A stretch of 64,000 bases of DNA. Source: Eopsaltria australis (lineage: Eukaryota; Chordata; Aves; Passeriformes; Petroicidae). Positions 13,258 through 25,043 of this stretch are shown here, one piece after another. The stretch covers positions 12,481,501-12,545,500 of the forward strand of contig JAVTVJ010000001.1 of assembly GCA_034509425.1 (NCBI GenBank), given 5' to 3'. Position numbers and translations under genes: made by a program. A model generated the notes under the pieces. The model did no database searches, had not been told where the DNA came from, and saw nothing but the letters and a program-made list of their open reading frames with translations. The first letter of the stretch is position 1. Each line of letters opens with the position of its first letter.

Positions 13258-16028
13258 ACAGGGTAAACTGATGTATGACAATCTCACGTGAAACCCTTGA
13301 GCTGGCTTTTCAGACAGGGACAGCTCAGAAGTCATTGTTCCAGTAGTCTGGCACTTCCTTTGATGGCTTATTCCATTTATTGGAATTGGTCACAAGCCAC
13401 AGCCCATGCCTCTGAACATTTATTGTCTTAGATACCAAATATATTTACCAAAGTGACTTTGGAATAGGCTCAGACTTCATATCTAGGATTAGTATCTGCT
13501 ATCTAGGCTACTTTCTAGGAAAAACTTTGGCTGATCTGCACAGCTTCCAGAAAGTTTGTTTAAAAGAACTGACAACTGTCATGGATTGTGGCTTAATTCA
13601 AGCAGCCTGGTCCTTAATAGAGTTTATTATACAAGTGCATCTTAATTACAGATCTTTTTCTATTATTTTTATGTTAAATGCACACTGGTCACTTTCTCTG
13701 TGGTGCACTAGTATTTTGTGATGATAAAATGTCATTTTTTTAAAAGGCCCCAGAGTAATCAAAGTTGTCTTAGTTACCCCCTCCTGGTATTACAGGAAAA
13801 TTTTCATAAAGTTACCATGAATTGCTTTTAATAGTCTAAAAATCTAAAACAAAAAAGTCAATTTTGAAGCAATTAATTATATAATTTTTCTCCTGAAGAA
13901 GTTTTGAAGTGTGTCAAGTGACAGAAAAAGTTATTTCTAGGACTTTGGTTTAACATGACATTGCAGATGCCCTTCTGACTCTAATAGGCAGAGCCTTATT
14001 CTTGTCTGCTAACCTCCCAGGTATTCCTTTAAAGACCTGTTGGACAGTAAATATGAGGATATACTAGTGGGAATATAAACAGAAAAGAGATATTCCTGTC
14101 TAATATACATCTGAATACTTTAAGTCAACATCCAGATAAAATAAGCTCATTAAAAGATTTAAATTTTGAAATATAGCAATCTCATTTCCAGATCTCTGGC
14201 AGACAAGACTTTAAAAATACTTACCCTTTCACATGGGGGCATAACACCCCTCGAGCAGCAGCTGCCTGACCTGCTCTGTAATTGAAAAATATGTGTGGTC
14301 TCTCTCCATCTCTTTCTCTATGTGACATTAGCAATGGTGTTATCTCCCCTTTCAGTAGTATGTTCCTTTTGTCTGGTTTTATTTTCTTATTTGCAAGATG
14401 TGTGTGTCATACTAAGGATGCAAAGCTCCTGATTTTGCATCAGTGACATCAAATGCAAAAATTATAAATGAGGCTAATCAAAAATCATTCAGAAGTTCTT
14501 TGCCTTCCCCAAAGAAAAAGGAGCTTTGAATATAATAGTCTGTAGAATCTGACTAATGCTTCCATTTTCCTTCTTTCCAGTAGAAATAAAAAAGGAAGAA
14601 GAATATCTTTTGTGGAAATATATCATCACCAAAATCTTATTTAAAATATGACTCCTGTGTCATATTCAGCTTTTCAAATTGTTCAGGGTCAGAATGTTGT
14701 ACTCAACTCCTGATTTAGGATTCTGGCCTTGTAGTGCACTTTCTCATTACTGTATCCTGAGTGAGTCTGCTTGGGGAGTCTTGAGATTCTGCTCCCCAAA
14801 CCTCTACAACAACCCCTAGGAGAAAAGAAACAAGCAGAAACTTCAACCAGGGGATCAGAAAGCCTGCAACTTAAACTACATGTGATGTTCAACCATCATG
14901 TTCAAATTCAAAGTAAAACCAGACAGGAAAGCAAAAGCCCTGTTTTAGTGAACATACAGTGAGGTTCTTCTAGGAAGAACATACAAATCTAAGAGCAGAT
15001 GACAATCTGCTACATCTTCTGATTCAGAGACAGAAGAGAGCCAAAGAAATGAGCTTCATAATTTTAAGTAAAGCAGGTTATTCTGCAATGAGTTTGGAAG
15101 TAAATTATTGATTGTTACATATACAGTGAGGGGATGCCTCATGTGCAGAGGCACAAAGACACAAAAAAGCCAGAGAAACAAAGGGAAATGAACTTAAGTA
15201 TAGTCAAGCCTAATTAGCATCCAGTGTAAAACACTCGGACAGGTCCCGGTTGGCAGAAGGATGAAGATGGCAACAGGAAAAGGATGGCTCATTCAGATGA
15301 AAGCATCTCTAGCACCAAGAGGGTCTCCTCTCCAAATGCAGGGCTGGTGCCCTGGGAAGGAAGCCAAGAAGTTGCAACAGATGGAAAAGTTACTCCAATG
15401 TCACTGATCAAAGCACAGACGAGAATATTGCATCTTTCTTCAAGAAAATGCAAAATTTTAAATACTTAAGAAAACTCATCCAAAAGCAGACAATCAGGGA
15501 GGTTTTAGGGAACTTATAATCAGCGTTTTGTTCAGCATCAAGCATTTTGAATCATATTGGGATAGCATAGGAACACATGGTACAGGTTTTGGGGATTTTA
15601 TGTAGAAATTAACAACACCTTATCTACATTTGAAGTCGTGTTGCTACATCCATGCTGCCCAGGGTTTAGAATGATTATTTTTGTTCTGAATATGTGAGAC
15701 TGTTCTGTAGCCAAGAGACATTATGTTGGGAAATGCTGAAGATGGACATCAATAAGCAAACAGAGCATGCATGTGTGTCACGCTATGTCCTAATACCACA
15801 AAATATTATGCCAAAATTAGATGCAATTAGAACAGAAATTCTTTCAGAGGAGAAGACAGCACAGTGAAGCAGTGTTGTGAAAGTTTGCAGATATCCTTGT
15901 ATTTGTTTCGTGTGAATTAAAGTTGTTAGTCCTTCCCTTTCAGGAACTTCCTATTTCCTGAGGGAAAAAAAAAAAAAAAGATATTGATAAGAAACAGTCA
16001 GTTCTTTAATAAAGAGTACTGAGCTGCC
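13258..16028. other. AT-rich non-coding DNA, no gene seen
   Basis: No gene or recognisable mobile element. Open frames are at most about 67 codons and have no domain. A run of 15 A's (15965-15979) could be a slippage tract or an old retroposon tail, but no source gene is visible next to it. Confidence 0.6.
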
Positions 16029-16299
16029 TTGTCAGGAGGCTGCAATGACTTACTCTTTTCCAGAAAAAAAATATGTGGGATGAATTAAGACACTCCCTTG
16101 CTTCCAGGACAGAGCAGTTTCATGTTATTCATACTGAATATCAAGATGAAAACTTACCCTACTGTTGTCAGGAGGCTGCAATGACTTACTCTTTTCCAGA
16201 AAAAAAATATGTGGGATGAATTAAGACACTCCCTTGCTTCCAGGACAGAGCAGTTTCATGTTATTCATACTGAATATCAAGATGAAAACTTACCCTACT
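16029..16299. repeat. exact 135-bp tandem duplication
   Basis: Copy 1 (16029-16163) and copy 2 (16165-16299) are identical over 135 bp including an 8-A run, with a single G between them, giving a 136-bp period. Identity implies a recent event or an assembly artefact. The unit has no resemblance to a known repeat and contains no open frame of note. Confidence 0.93.
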
Positions 16300-19200
16300 C
16301 TTGTTGTCTTCCTGTAAATTTGTAGGAAAATTGCACAGTGTTCTCAGTTACATGAAGTAAAATAAGCAATCTGAGAACACCCAATAAAGGTTGCCCTAAA
16401 ACATCAGAATTCTCTCCATATTTACTGTACATTATTAGGGGAGAGGAATAAATTTGGTAGTTCTAGGGGAGGTGAATAAATCTGGTAGTTCATTACCAGG
16501 CTTAACACTGTGAAGAGGAAGGTGATGGAGTTCACAGACAGAAATAGTAGAAATAGCCACAGAATAGACTAAAAAGAAGATATCAACCCAATAGAACCAG
16601 CTTGGAAACAAAACCAGCTTAGTTTTCATGAAATACAACAGGAAATAGCGGGGGAAAGAGTATGTATAGTTTCACTATTCAATTTTCAAATAATAAAATA
16701 ATTATGAAATACCAGAAAACGTATATGAATCACAGTTGACGTCCACAGCATAAATTTCATTCTGGAACTGCTATGAAAATAGCTTTCAGTGTAATGAAGC
16801 ATTTTGAAATTTTAAGAAAAATTCATGCTGAGTAGAAATAAAAAAAATCAAAGGCAAAAAAATTACACTAAATCAACTTGAGTATTTTATTATAATAATA
16901 TTAAACAAAACATAATTTCTTATTATCTTTGTGTTTCTAAGCAAGAATACTTGAAAACAAAAAAACCCCAGAAATTATAAAAAAAGTCATGATCAGACAT
17001 TGAAATATCACCATATAAATATAGCTCTCATCTGTCACCAAACAGTTTGGTTCCACATGCAAATGAAATAATATGAATCAGCCATGGCCTGTTTTTTTAC
17101 AGATCAGATTGCATCCTATGCCATGATGTTGAGGTACAGAATACTCCTAGTGGAACATCCTTGCATAACCAAAATTAGTTCCACAGATGGCACACTGAAA
17201 TAGAAAGAGAGAAAGATGCTTTGTGAAGGTCATGGACCATAGTGCTAACTCTTCTGAGGATGACTTTTCTCAGTAGAGAATGGAACCCATCAGAGGGAGT
17301 AGAAAAAATCTTGTGAAATAATTGTGCTGTAGTCCATTTCCATTGAAAATATTCTACAGCATAACATTCATTATAAGCTCCCCGATGTATCTCAGAAATA
17401 CTGAAACATCACATAAAAGAACCTTCTGCATTAATGAAATGGGTAAAATCAGATATGACTAGAATGTGTGTACAGAAAACAGAGCAGTGGTGCCATTGAT
17501 TTTTAGTGATCAAAGTAAAAATCGATGGATTAATGCATTTCAGCCTCAGTAAAAAACATTTTGTGAGTCTTTCATTTAATACATAGTACTCTAAAATCCA
17601 ATGGTCCCGTCTCTAAGTAGCTTTTATTTCCAAAAGACTAATTAAAAATGTGTTTTTGCACTGTAAAGTGCATCTGTCTGAAGTCCAACTTGCTTGATAG
17701 CATACTGACACATTCCATGCTATCCTGCACAGCAAGGATGGTGGAAAAAATCATATGAGGTGATCCATTTAGTTCTGTCCATGTTCAGCCTCTCATGTAC
17801 AGAGTTAGGATGACTGGAGGATATTCATGAGGGCTGGGGACTGTTTTGTATGATCTAAGTGAAGAAGTTGGGTAAATATAGTCAAGGACTTTCATCATTC
17901 TACATTTCCTGAATCAGGAAAGAGATTTTTTCACCCGTGTGATATGTTTTTCTAGTCATATTTCCTTTTATAAGCCTGTAAATCATAAAAACAGGAGCAT
18001 GCAAAGGAAGCAGTTATTTTTAAGTAATGCTAAATACACTCATTGACAACTCTCGTTGGTGTCTCTTTTTCTGTACATCCTTGCTGGATCACAAATAGCA
18101 CAGAGTGCCTGATTTGGAAGACACTTGAAAAAGGAAAAAAAGGGAAAAAGTAACATTGCATCATTTTGGGTCCAATGACTCTAGAAAACCAATTACTGCA
18201 TTGCTGATGTACGCATCTAACGTCACAGATTTTAGAGTGCTTTAAGACATACATTAAGGAGATGTTTGGAGTAGGAAAGAACATCCAAACATGAGCATTA
18301 GGAGAGCCAGCAGGATTCTAGATTTTGGAAGTAAACATTTTCTTCCTGTTCCTATGAAGCAATGTATCCTTTCAACTAACTCTGTTAGGTTTATTATATT
18401 CCTCTTGAAATATTGGTGGAAAGTATTGCAAGTAAATTCATAAATTGACTAAAATACTGAAGAGTAATTAACTTTGTTTTCCACAGGGTACTGTATGGCC
18501 TATCATTATTTTCTCAGCTAAGGATCAGAAGAAAAATATACCCTGTGCGTCACTAGAACCTCAAGGCGATACCACATAAAGGTCCATGACCAGAGAAGAG
18601 AGTGAAGCAGTGAAAAAGCATGTAGAAAGATAAAGTAACAGTATTAAAAGAATAAAACAGGTCATTTTCTCAGAATAGAAGGTCTTATTTGGAAAGAAAA
18701 CTCTAGGTTATGCTTTCACTTCTGCAGGAGGGGAGAGTAAGAAAGAACTTACAGTTTCAGTCATTGAGCTATATGAGGACCTGAAATAACCAGGTGACTG
18801 AATGATCCATAGCTTGGACCACTGAAAACAAGAGTGAACAGATCAGTGGAAGATGGAGTTTCCAAAAATAGAAGGAGACTGTTATAATAATCTCTTCCTA
18901 TCTTAGATCTCAGCAAGGTTTTCTCTTCCAAACCAAAGTAGTGTGTAACTTCTAGATGACACTGTGTTGAGATTTGGAATGCAGATCTTCAGTTTTGATT
19001 TGAAAATAATCTTATTTTTTGCCCACTCTTATTTAATGACTTAACAAATTTTATCACAGGAAGCGTGGTGTGAATGATAGAGTACTTCAGTTTGCCAATA
19101 ATTCAGAGATTGTGAAATACAGCCTAGTTCCAGATGGAAAGGAAACAGAACTTTTTAAATTTACATCTGAAAAAAAAAGTCCAGGAGCGCTGGGCAGAAA

Positions 19201-22200
19201 AAGATATGTTTTTCTAGTAATTGAAACAATTTTATTTTACTGTTCAACTTAAAAATGTTAACTTGCTATGAAACAAAACAGAATCTTAAAATGAAAAGTT
19301 TTACCAAGCAAAAACTGAAAAACTTTCATCAAAAATGTCAAACTTAGTTATTTTGACACTGTTGAAACTTTGTCCCTGCTCTTTTAAAATTAAAGCCCAG
19401 CTAAAAATGTCTTATTTCATTAAGTAATTGGATTTTAATAGAGTGATATAATATGATAGAACATGCTTGTGTCTAAGTCTCTGTCAGCTTGTCTCATAAG
19501 TCCAGACTAATAGGATTCTCAAAGCAAATACTGAGAAACACCTAACAACAACCCTATGTAATTATCTGATGGCCACTTTGAATCCTTACACATTTAAATC
19601 CTTCTTTTAATCTGGAGATTAAAAGGTGAAGAGTTGGAACTTTGATATCTACATTGCTCAGTGATTTGAAACGAATATATTAAAGTCTATCTGATTGCAC
19701 TGTAGCAAGCTCTAGTGGCAACAATGTGAAAAATCAATAAAGCAAAAACATAAATGCAAGATCTAAACAGTAATCCGAATTGTAGGATAATCCAGTGATA
19801 ATTTAACCCTCCCTGACACTACAGTTAGGCAGTGTTTTTTCCAAGGGAAGCATTTAAAATTTGAAATACCTGGTAGATCATTTAAAAGCAGTATATGGTA
19901 CTGCACTTAAGTCTGTGTTAAGATCTGTATCTGTACTTGCAACATCTGTTGTACATTTTAGCAATTAAATATGGTCCTAAATTTGTTCCAGTAGATAAGA
20001 AAGAAGTCTGTGTATAAACATGCATAATATATATTACTTGTGCAGTGGAGTCTTTTCCACTGCTTGCTTTTAATGTATTTTGCTGTTTGGGTCCTGGTAA
20101 CCTGGTCCCAGCTCAGTATGCTGTAAGACCCCCATAAAAAATCTCCCGGCTTTTCCTCTCTGTCCTCCTTGTGTATGAACAGATAGCAGGCATCTCCCCA
20201 TAGCTGTGGCAGTTTTTAGAAACTATATTACATTTCAACATTGAAATACAAAGCATGTGCTATCCCCCCTTTCCCGGTATTTTTTATTCCTGTTTCCATA
20301 TAGAACACACTCCACTGGCAGTTATGGACAGAGATGTTCTCCTCACAGCATCATTCCTCCCACTGTGTTGTATCAATTGCTGAAGTAAAATGAATTCTTC
20401 CTGTGCATTGATGGTTTTAGGGTAGGTGTCTCCAGTGTGTAGATGTGTTGAAAATGGCTTTCACACCTTGCTTAATCTGCCAACAAATGCCATGCCAGTC
20501 ATACAACTGAACTGCAATCAATCCCTCTCTGGCCTTTATTTATAAACTACAGTTATTGATGTCTATCTGTGGTCTGTGTCTGTCAATGTACTGGCTTTTG
20601 GTACAATTGGATTTTGGAATCCCCTCTACTGAAAAGTTCTTCAAGAGAAATTGTTTTGTGGTTGTCTCAAAAGTAAACCTGCATAGGACTGTCCATGAGA
20701 CCTTCATCAGTACCTCCTGGGAATTACATTTCAAAGACTTCTGTGCTTATTTGTTCTCACTTGCACTCACCAGAGCCTTCCATTGTGCTGCATTGCCTAA
20801 ACCAGCTTGAGTGGGATCATATAATTTTTGGAGAGGGAGGTGTGGTAGAAGAAATGCTTTTCGTCTTGCAAGACTGACCTATAACCAAAACCAAACAAAG
20901 AAGCACAAAACAGTAACATCAGAAATCTCAAAGCATTAACAGCAGCATTTTAGCATGTTGATATTTCTTTTTCTTCTTTTTTTTTTTACATTTCCTTTTT
21001 TTAAAAATTAAAAGCTCAACATTCCCCATGCAGAGAAAAAAAATCCCAAAACATTTTGAACAAACTATGGCATTTCAGTATATTTCTAAGAAGTTGGGTA
21101 GAAATAGAGCAGCCAAAAGTGTTGACATGAAAAAAGAACTTGCTGCAGAATTTGTTTTTGATGCTGAATTATAGAGAACTAAGGTAAGATAAATTATTCT
21201 CTTGGGATGAATATTACAATAGCTGTAGAATTGCTTCATTTTTCGTATTTATTTAGAAAAAAAATATTGTGTATGAAGGGTGATCTCTTCAAATTTAAAG
21301 TTGTAACATTAAAAAAAGGTTTGAAAGGTAACTAAATTTTCAATTTTTCATGGGCTAGGAAAAGTTAGCAAAGAATAAATAAAATTGATGAATAGGCATG
21401 AAGGAATTTGGAAGTGACATTTACTGTGCTTCAGTGTGGGAAAAGTTCAATGCTTCATAATCTTCCTAATTGCCTTTGTGATTTTTTCTGGGGAAACAAT
21501 TAATTAGTATAATTTATTTCATTAAACTAAACTATGACACTAACATGCTAATAAATAAAAATGAAATAAAGTCTTCATTAGGTCTTCTGAAACATGAAAT
21601 TAAACTAACCCCTTGAAGTAATACTTGAGCATGCAATTCATAATTCAGTTGGATTCCAGCATCTTCCTTAGGAGAAAAGTATTGAGTTCATGCTGTGCTG
21701 AGGAGAAAATTTGTCCTGTAAATGGCTAAGATTTCTTTTTGCTTCATAGTCAGCCTGGGTCAACAGGCTCCATAGTCAGTTTTCCCCTTTCATTCTTATG
21801 GTGACTCTCTTGGTAACCAATAAAGAAAATAAGAAGACAAAGATATGGAAATAGTTATTGTTTTTCTCTGCTAGATTTCAAGACTATTATTTTTAACTAA
21901 AAATATGACTATTAAACCAAATCTAGTGCCCACAAATCACTGAAATAATTATGGAAATGTTATTGATTCTTTCTGTTCATCAAGAACTGTTGCTTTGTGA
22001 ATACTATTGTTTTGGAGTTGCCTTTTTAAGCATAAAAGCTGGTTTTGGGCAAAACAAACTTCTGCCAAGGATGTGTATCAAAGACTTGGTTTTTTTTTTC
22101 AGTAAAGGGGCTGAGAGTCAGTAACCAACCCCCAATGAAACAGTAGAGCTGTTGCCTCTATGATGGATGGTGCCTGCTCATTACGAACAGTTGCACTTTA

Positions 22201-22412
22201 TAAATTTGATAGCTGTTCATAAGCCAATCCCTTGGAATATTTTGCAATTACTGTTGTAAAATACTGGACGAGCATCATGATAATGATAGATTTAATATTA
22301 CTACTATTTATAGAAAAAGAAGAAGATGTATACATATTCAATGTTTGAAAAAGCTGTCCAAAGACAGCATTCTGGGAAGCAGGAACAACTGGGTGTGATG
22401 GCTCTGTCAGGG
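16300..22412. other. AT-rich non-coding DNA, no gene seen
   Basis: Six kilobases without a supported gene. Open frames are up to 84 codons and lack domains. A small patch at about 20.04-20.35 kb is less AT-rich, but I could not assign it to a repeat family. A 28-bp imperfect tandem repeat lies near the left end and is listed separately. Confidence 0.6.
16436..16491. repeat. 28-bp imperfect tandem repeat, two copies
   Basis: Two adjacent 28-bp units (16436-16463 and 16464-16491) both begin TAGGGGAG and end TGGTAGTTC, and differ at only a few bases. It lies 136 bp to the right of the exact tandem duplication. Confidence 0.8.
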
Positions 22413-22433
22413 TGTCATGTTTGAACCCCAGCC

Positions 22434-22813
22434 ATCAACCAAGCCCCATGCAGCTGATCCTCACTCCCTCACTCCAGTAGGACTGGGAAGAGAATTGGAA
22501 GGGCAAAAGCTAGAAAATTCACCAATCACAGGTTTGAGGTAAAGACAGTTTCATAGGGTAAGCAAAAGTCACACCCATTCGGGCTAAACCAACTCTTGCC
22601 CCGCCTCAGGGGAATCCTCCTCTTCCCTCCAGGGCTTCCTTAATGGGAAAGTCTCCTGGGCCATTTGCACCACCGCCACAATCAACCAAGCCCCACGCAG
22701 CTGATCCTCACTCCCTCACTCCAGTAGGACTGGGAAGAGAATTGGAAGGGCAAAAGCTAGAAAATTCACGGTTTGAGGTAAAGACAGTTTCATAGGGTAA
22801 GCAAAAGTCACAC
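22434..22813. repeat. 133/141-bp direct duplication flanking an LTR fragment
   Basis: Arm 1 (22434-22574, 141 bp) and arm 2 (22681-22813, 133 bp) both run from ATCAACCAAGCCCC to AAAGTCACAC. They differ by one substitution (ATGCAG versus ACGCAG) and by 8 extra bases in arm 1 within ATTCACCAATCACAGG. Between them sits a fragment of an ERVK-like LTR. A 133-bp duplication is far too long for a retroviral target-site duplication, so a later rearrangement is implied. Confidence 0.92.
22575..22680 (-). mobile_element. 5' end fragment of an ERVK-like LTR
   Basis: Read on the minus strand from 22680 it starts TGTGGCGGTGGTGCA, identical in its first 15 bases to the start of the complete solo LTR at 27543-28148, and stays alignable (GAAGCCCTGGAGGGA, CCCCTGAGGCGGGGCAAGAG, TAGCCCGAATGG) until it stops inside U3. 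Only the first 106 bp of the LTR are present; the intact terminus abuts arm 2 of the flanking duplication. Confidence 0.85.
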
Positions 22814-22970
22814 AGGCAAACAAAGCAAAACAAGGAATGAGTTTACTGCTTCCCATGGGGAGGCAGGTGTTCAGCCATCTCCAGGAGAGCAGGGCCCCAT
22901 CACATGTAACAGTGGCTTGGGAAGACAAAAGCCATCACTCCAAAAACCCCCCTTTCTCCTTCTTGCCTCC

Positions 22971-22980
22971 ACTTTATACA
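22971..22980 (-). promoter_or_regulatory. LTR TATA box
   Basis: TGTATAAAGT on the minus strand, in the same position relative to the CTCAG motif as in the LTR at 12692-13252. Confidence 0.5.
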
Positions 22981-23242
22981 CTGAGCATGACACCATATGG
23001 TCTGGAATATCCCTTTGGTCAGTTGGGGTCACCTGTCCCAGCTGTGTCTTCTCCCAGCCTCCCAGGCATTGCCAACTTCCTTGCCAGCATGGCAATGTGA
23101 AAAGCAGAAAAGGCCTTGGCTTTGTGTAAGCCCTGCTCAGCTGTAAACAAAAGCAAAAAAAACCAAAAAGCAAAAACATCTCTATATTATCCATCCCTTT
23201 ACTAGCCACTGTGAAAAAAATTAGCTCTACCTTTGATCACCA

Positions 23243-24271
23243 TGAAGAAAATGTTCTCTGGACCAATGAGAATGAAATACATAAGCACAAATTAAGCTCA
23301 ACATGCTTTCATCAACATTGTTTTGTATTTAGGGAAATGCAATTAGGTATGTGAGGGATGCAGGGAATAGAAGACGCTAGCTTTCCATCCCAAAGCCCTT
23401 CAGAGTATTTCCTTATGACCAAGGAGCAACCTCAATATGAAGTCATAGGTGAGCATCACTCTGCACAAAAATGAAGTAAACTGGAAGAACGCACTTAACT
23501 CTCAATTTTAACTCTGTCATTATTACCTGGAAGTAATAATCTGCCTAATTCAAACTCTTTAAACACACTAAGGAGAAAAGAAAAAGTATGTTGTTTCATA
23601 AACTTATCTTCATCTGCTAGTCCCTGCTGGGAACACCTTTCCGTATTGCCAGCTTATGTTGCCAGAAAACAAAATCTTTTAAGCCTTTTTTACCTGACTT
23701 AATTTTCTCCTCAGTTATTGTCCTATAAATCAGAATTTATTATCAGGCATCTCATCTACAGAAATGCTAAAAATATGAGCCAGGCTTTTAAAAGTATTTC
23801 TGACTGTGACTTTAGAATGGCAGATGGGAATAGTTATTGGAGTGAAAGGCTTTTTGCTTATCCCTTCCCCTCCTTTGATGCTGCAGAGTTCTGTGTCACA
23901 ACCCACTTGCTGTATAAACTTCCAGCCACCACAGCCCTCACCTTGACTATGTCAAACAGCAAATTTCCAGAACACTCTTAATTATTTTTCTCCTCCTGCA
24001 ACCATTCAGATGTTTTCCTCTCATCAAGCATTCATTCTGTTTCTTTTTACTCTTTTTACCTGTATTAGCTTTATCCTTTATGCTTCAACTACCAGTATGC
24101 ACATATACATGCACAGACATACATATACATATATATTAATATAACTATATACAACTGTGTATCAACAGGTACAGCTGAAAAAAATGGCTTGGTGTGGAGA
24201 AGAAGGGTGACAGAGTTTGGGTCTTAAATGCAAATATCCCTGCCCAAACTATGAGCAAACTTAATTTACAT
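23243..24271. other. non-coding DNA with TA/CA-rich tract
   Basis: No gene seen. An 87-codon open frame (23718-23981) has no domain. An irregular ACATATA-rich stretch at about 24098-24160 is microsatellite-like. A perfect 8-bp stem ATTATTAC-N6-GTAATAAT lies at 23519-23540. Confidence 0.6.
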
Positions 24272-25043
24272 GTTAAATCCAAATTCTGCCAAAGGAATCT
24301 GAAATATTCATAAATGATGATGAAGGGGGGGTGGGGGGGGAATGCTGGGAATGAGATCCCAGCATTGTGATTTGTTTGTTATGATTTGTTTTCCATGAGT
24401 CTCATAATTTCATAGCAGTCTGTTGAATTCAGTAAGTCTACTGTTGTGTAAGTAATGTGTGCATAAGGTGAAAGGGGCACAGTTCAGATCTCAATTAATT
24501 TTCAGCATAATTAAGATTTTGCTTTTACAAAACCTTCATGTGTTAGATTCACATCCTATCCATACAGACATTAAGGGTACAAATCAAACTTTAAAAATTA
24601 AATCCTATGACAAAATACAACAGCAACAACAACGACATCTTGATAGTTTATGATGGGTTAAATCCAAATTCTGCCAAAGGAATCTGAAATATTCATAAAT
24701 GATGATGAAGGGGGGGTGGGGGGGGAATGCTGGGAATGAGATCCCAGCATTGTGATTTGTTTGTTATGATTTGTTTTCCATGAGTCTCATAATTTCATAG
24801 CAGTCTGTTGAATTCAGTAAGTCTACTGTTGTGTAAGTAATGTGTGCATAAGGTGAAAGGGGCACAGTTCAGATCTCAATTAATTTTCAGCATAATTAAG
24901 ATTTTGCTTTTACAAAACCTTCATGTGTTAGATTCACATCCTATCCATACAGACATTAAGGGTACAAATCAAACTTTAAAAATTAAATCCTATGACAAAA
25001 TACAACAGCAACAACAACGACATCTTGATAGTTTATGATGGGT
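24272..25043. repeat. exact 385-bp tandem duplication
   Basis: Positions 24272-24658 and 24657-25043 are identical over 387 bp, a 385-bp period with the 2-bp overlap GT at the junction. Identity includes the unstable G7-T-G8 tract and a CAA-rich stretch. Each unit contains an identical 64-codon open frame (24459-24653 and 24844-25038), which is a by-product of the duplication and not a gene pair. No known repeat family is recognised in the unit. Confidence 0.95.
24325..24366. repeat. G-run plus perfect hairpin, first copy
   Basis: GGGGGGGTGGGGGGGG is followed directly by AATGCTGGGA, loop ATGAGA, and TCCCAGCATT, a perfect 10-bp stem. The same arrangement is repeated 385 bp later (24710-24751) in the second copy. 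Such a tract can fold on single strands and may stall replication; that is inference. Confidence 0.88.

Larger units (their letters stand above)
22413..23242 (-). mobile_element. ERVL-type LTR (minus), rearranged
   Basis: On the plus strand it starts TGTCATGTTTGAACCCCAGC, and it shares with the LTR at 12692 the TATA block (here ACTTTATACA, 22971-22980), the following CTGAGCATGA, and the GGAATATCCCTTTGG block. The sense strand is minus; the sense start lies near 23242, where GGTAGAGCTAATTTTTTTC matches the start region of the bird ERVL LTR. Subtracting the 106-bp foreign fragment and one copy of the duplicated arm leaves about 583 bp, the normal size. No target-site duplication could be found, so the exact left and right ends are approximate. 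It belongs to a different subfamily from the one at 12692. Confidence 0.75.

Noticed and set aside
15965..15979. Poly-A tracts (15965, 36634, 45408, 58975) as tails of processed pseudogenes
   Set aside because: No coding remnant or target-site duplication is visible next to any of them.
22434..22813. The 133-bp duplication as a target-site duplication of the inserted LTR
   Set aside because: Retroviral integrase duplicates 4-6 bp, and the complete LTR of the same family here shows 6 bp. A later rearrangement is needed.
24098..24160. TA/CA-rich stretch as a satellite or CRISPR-like array
   Set aside because: It is an irregular microsatellite without fixed repeat units and spacers, in a vertebrate context.
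24459..25038. Two identical 64-codon open frames as a small gene pair
   Set aside because: They are identical only because the whole 385-bp unit is duplicated. The peptide has no domain and the unit shows no promoter or splice context.
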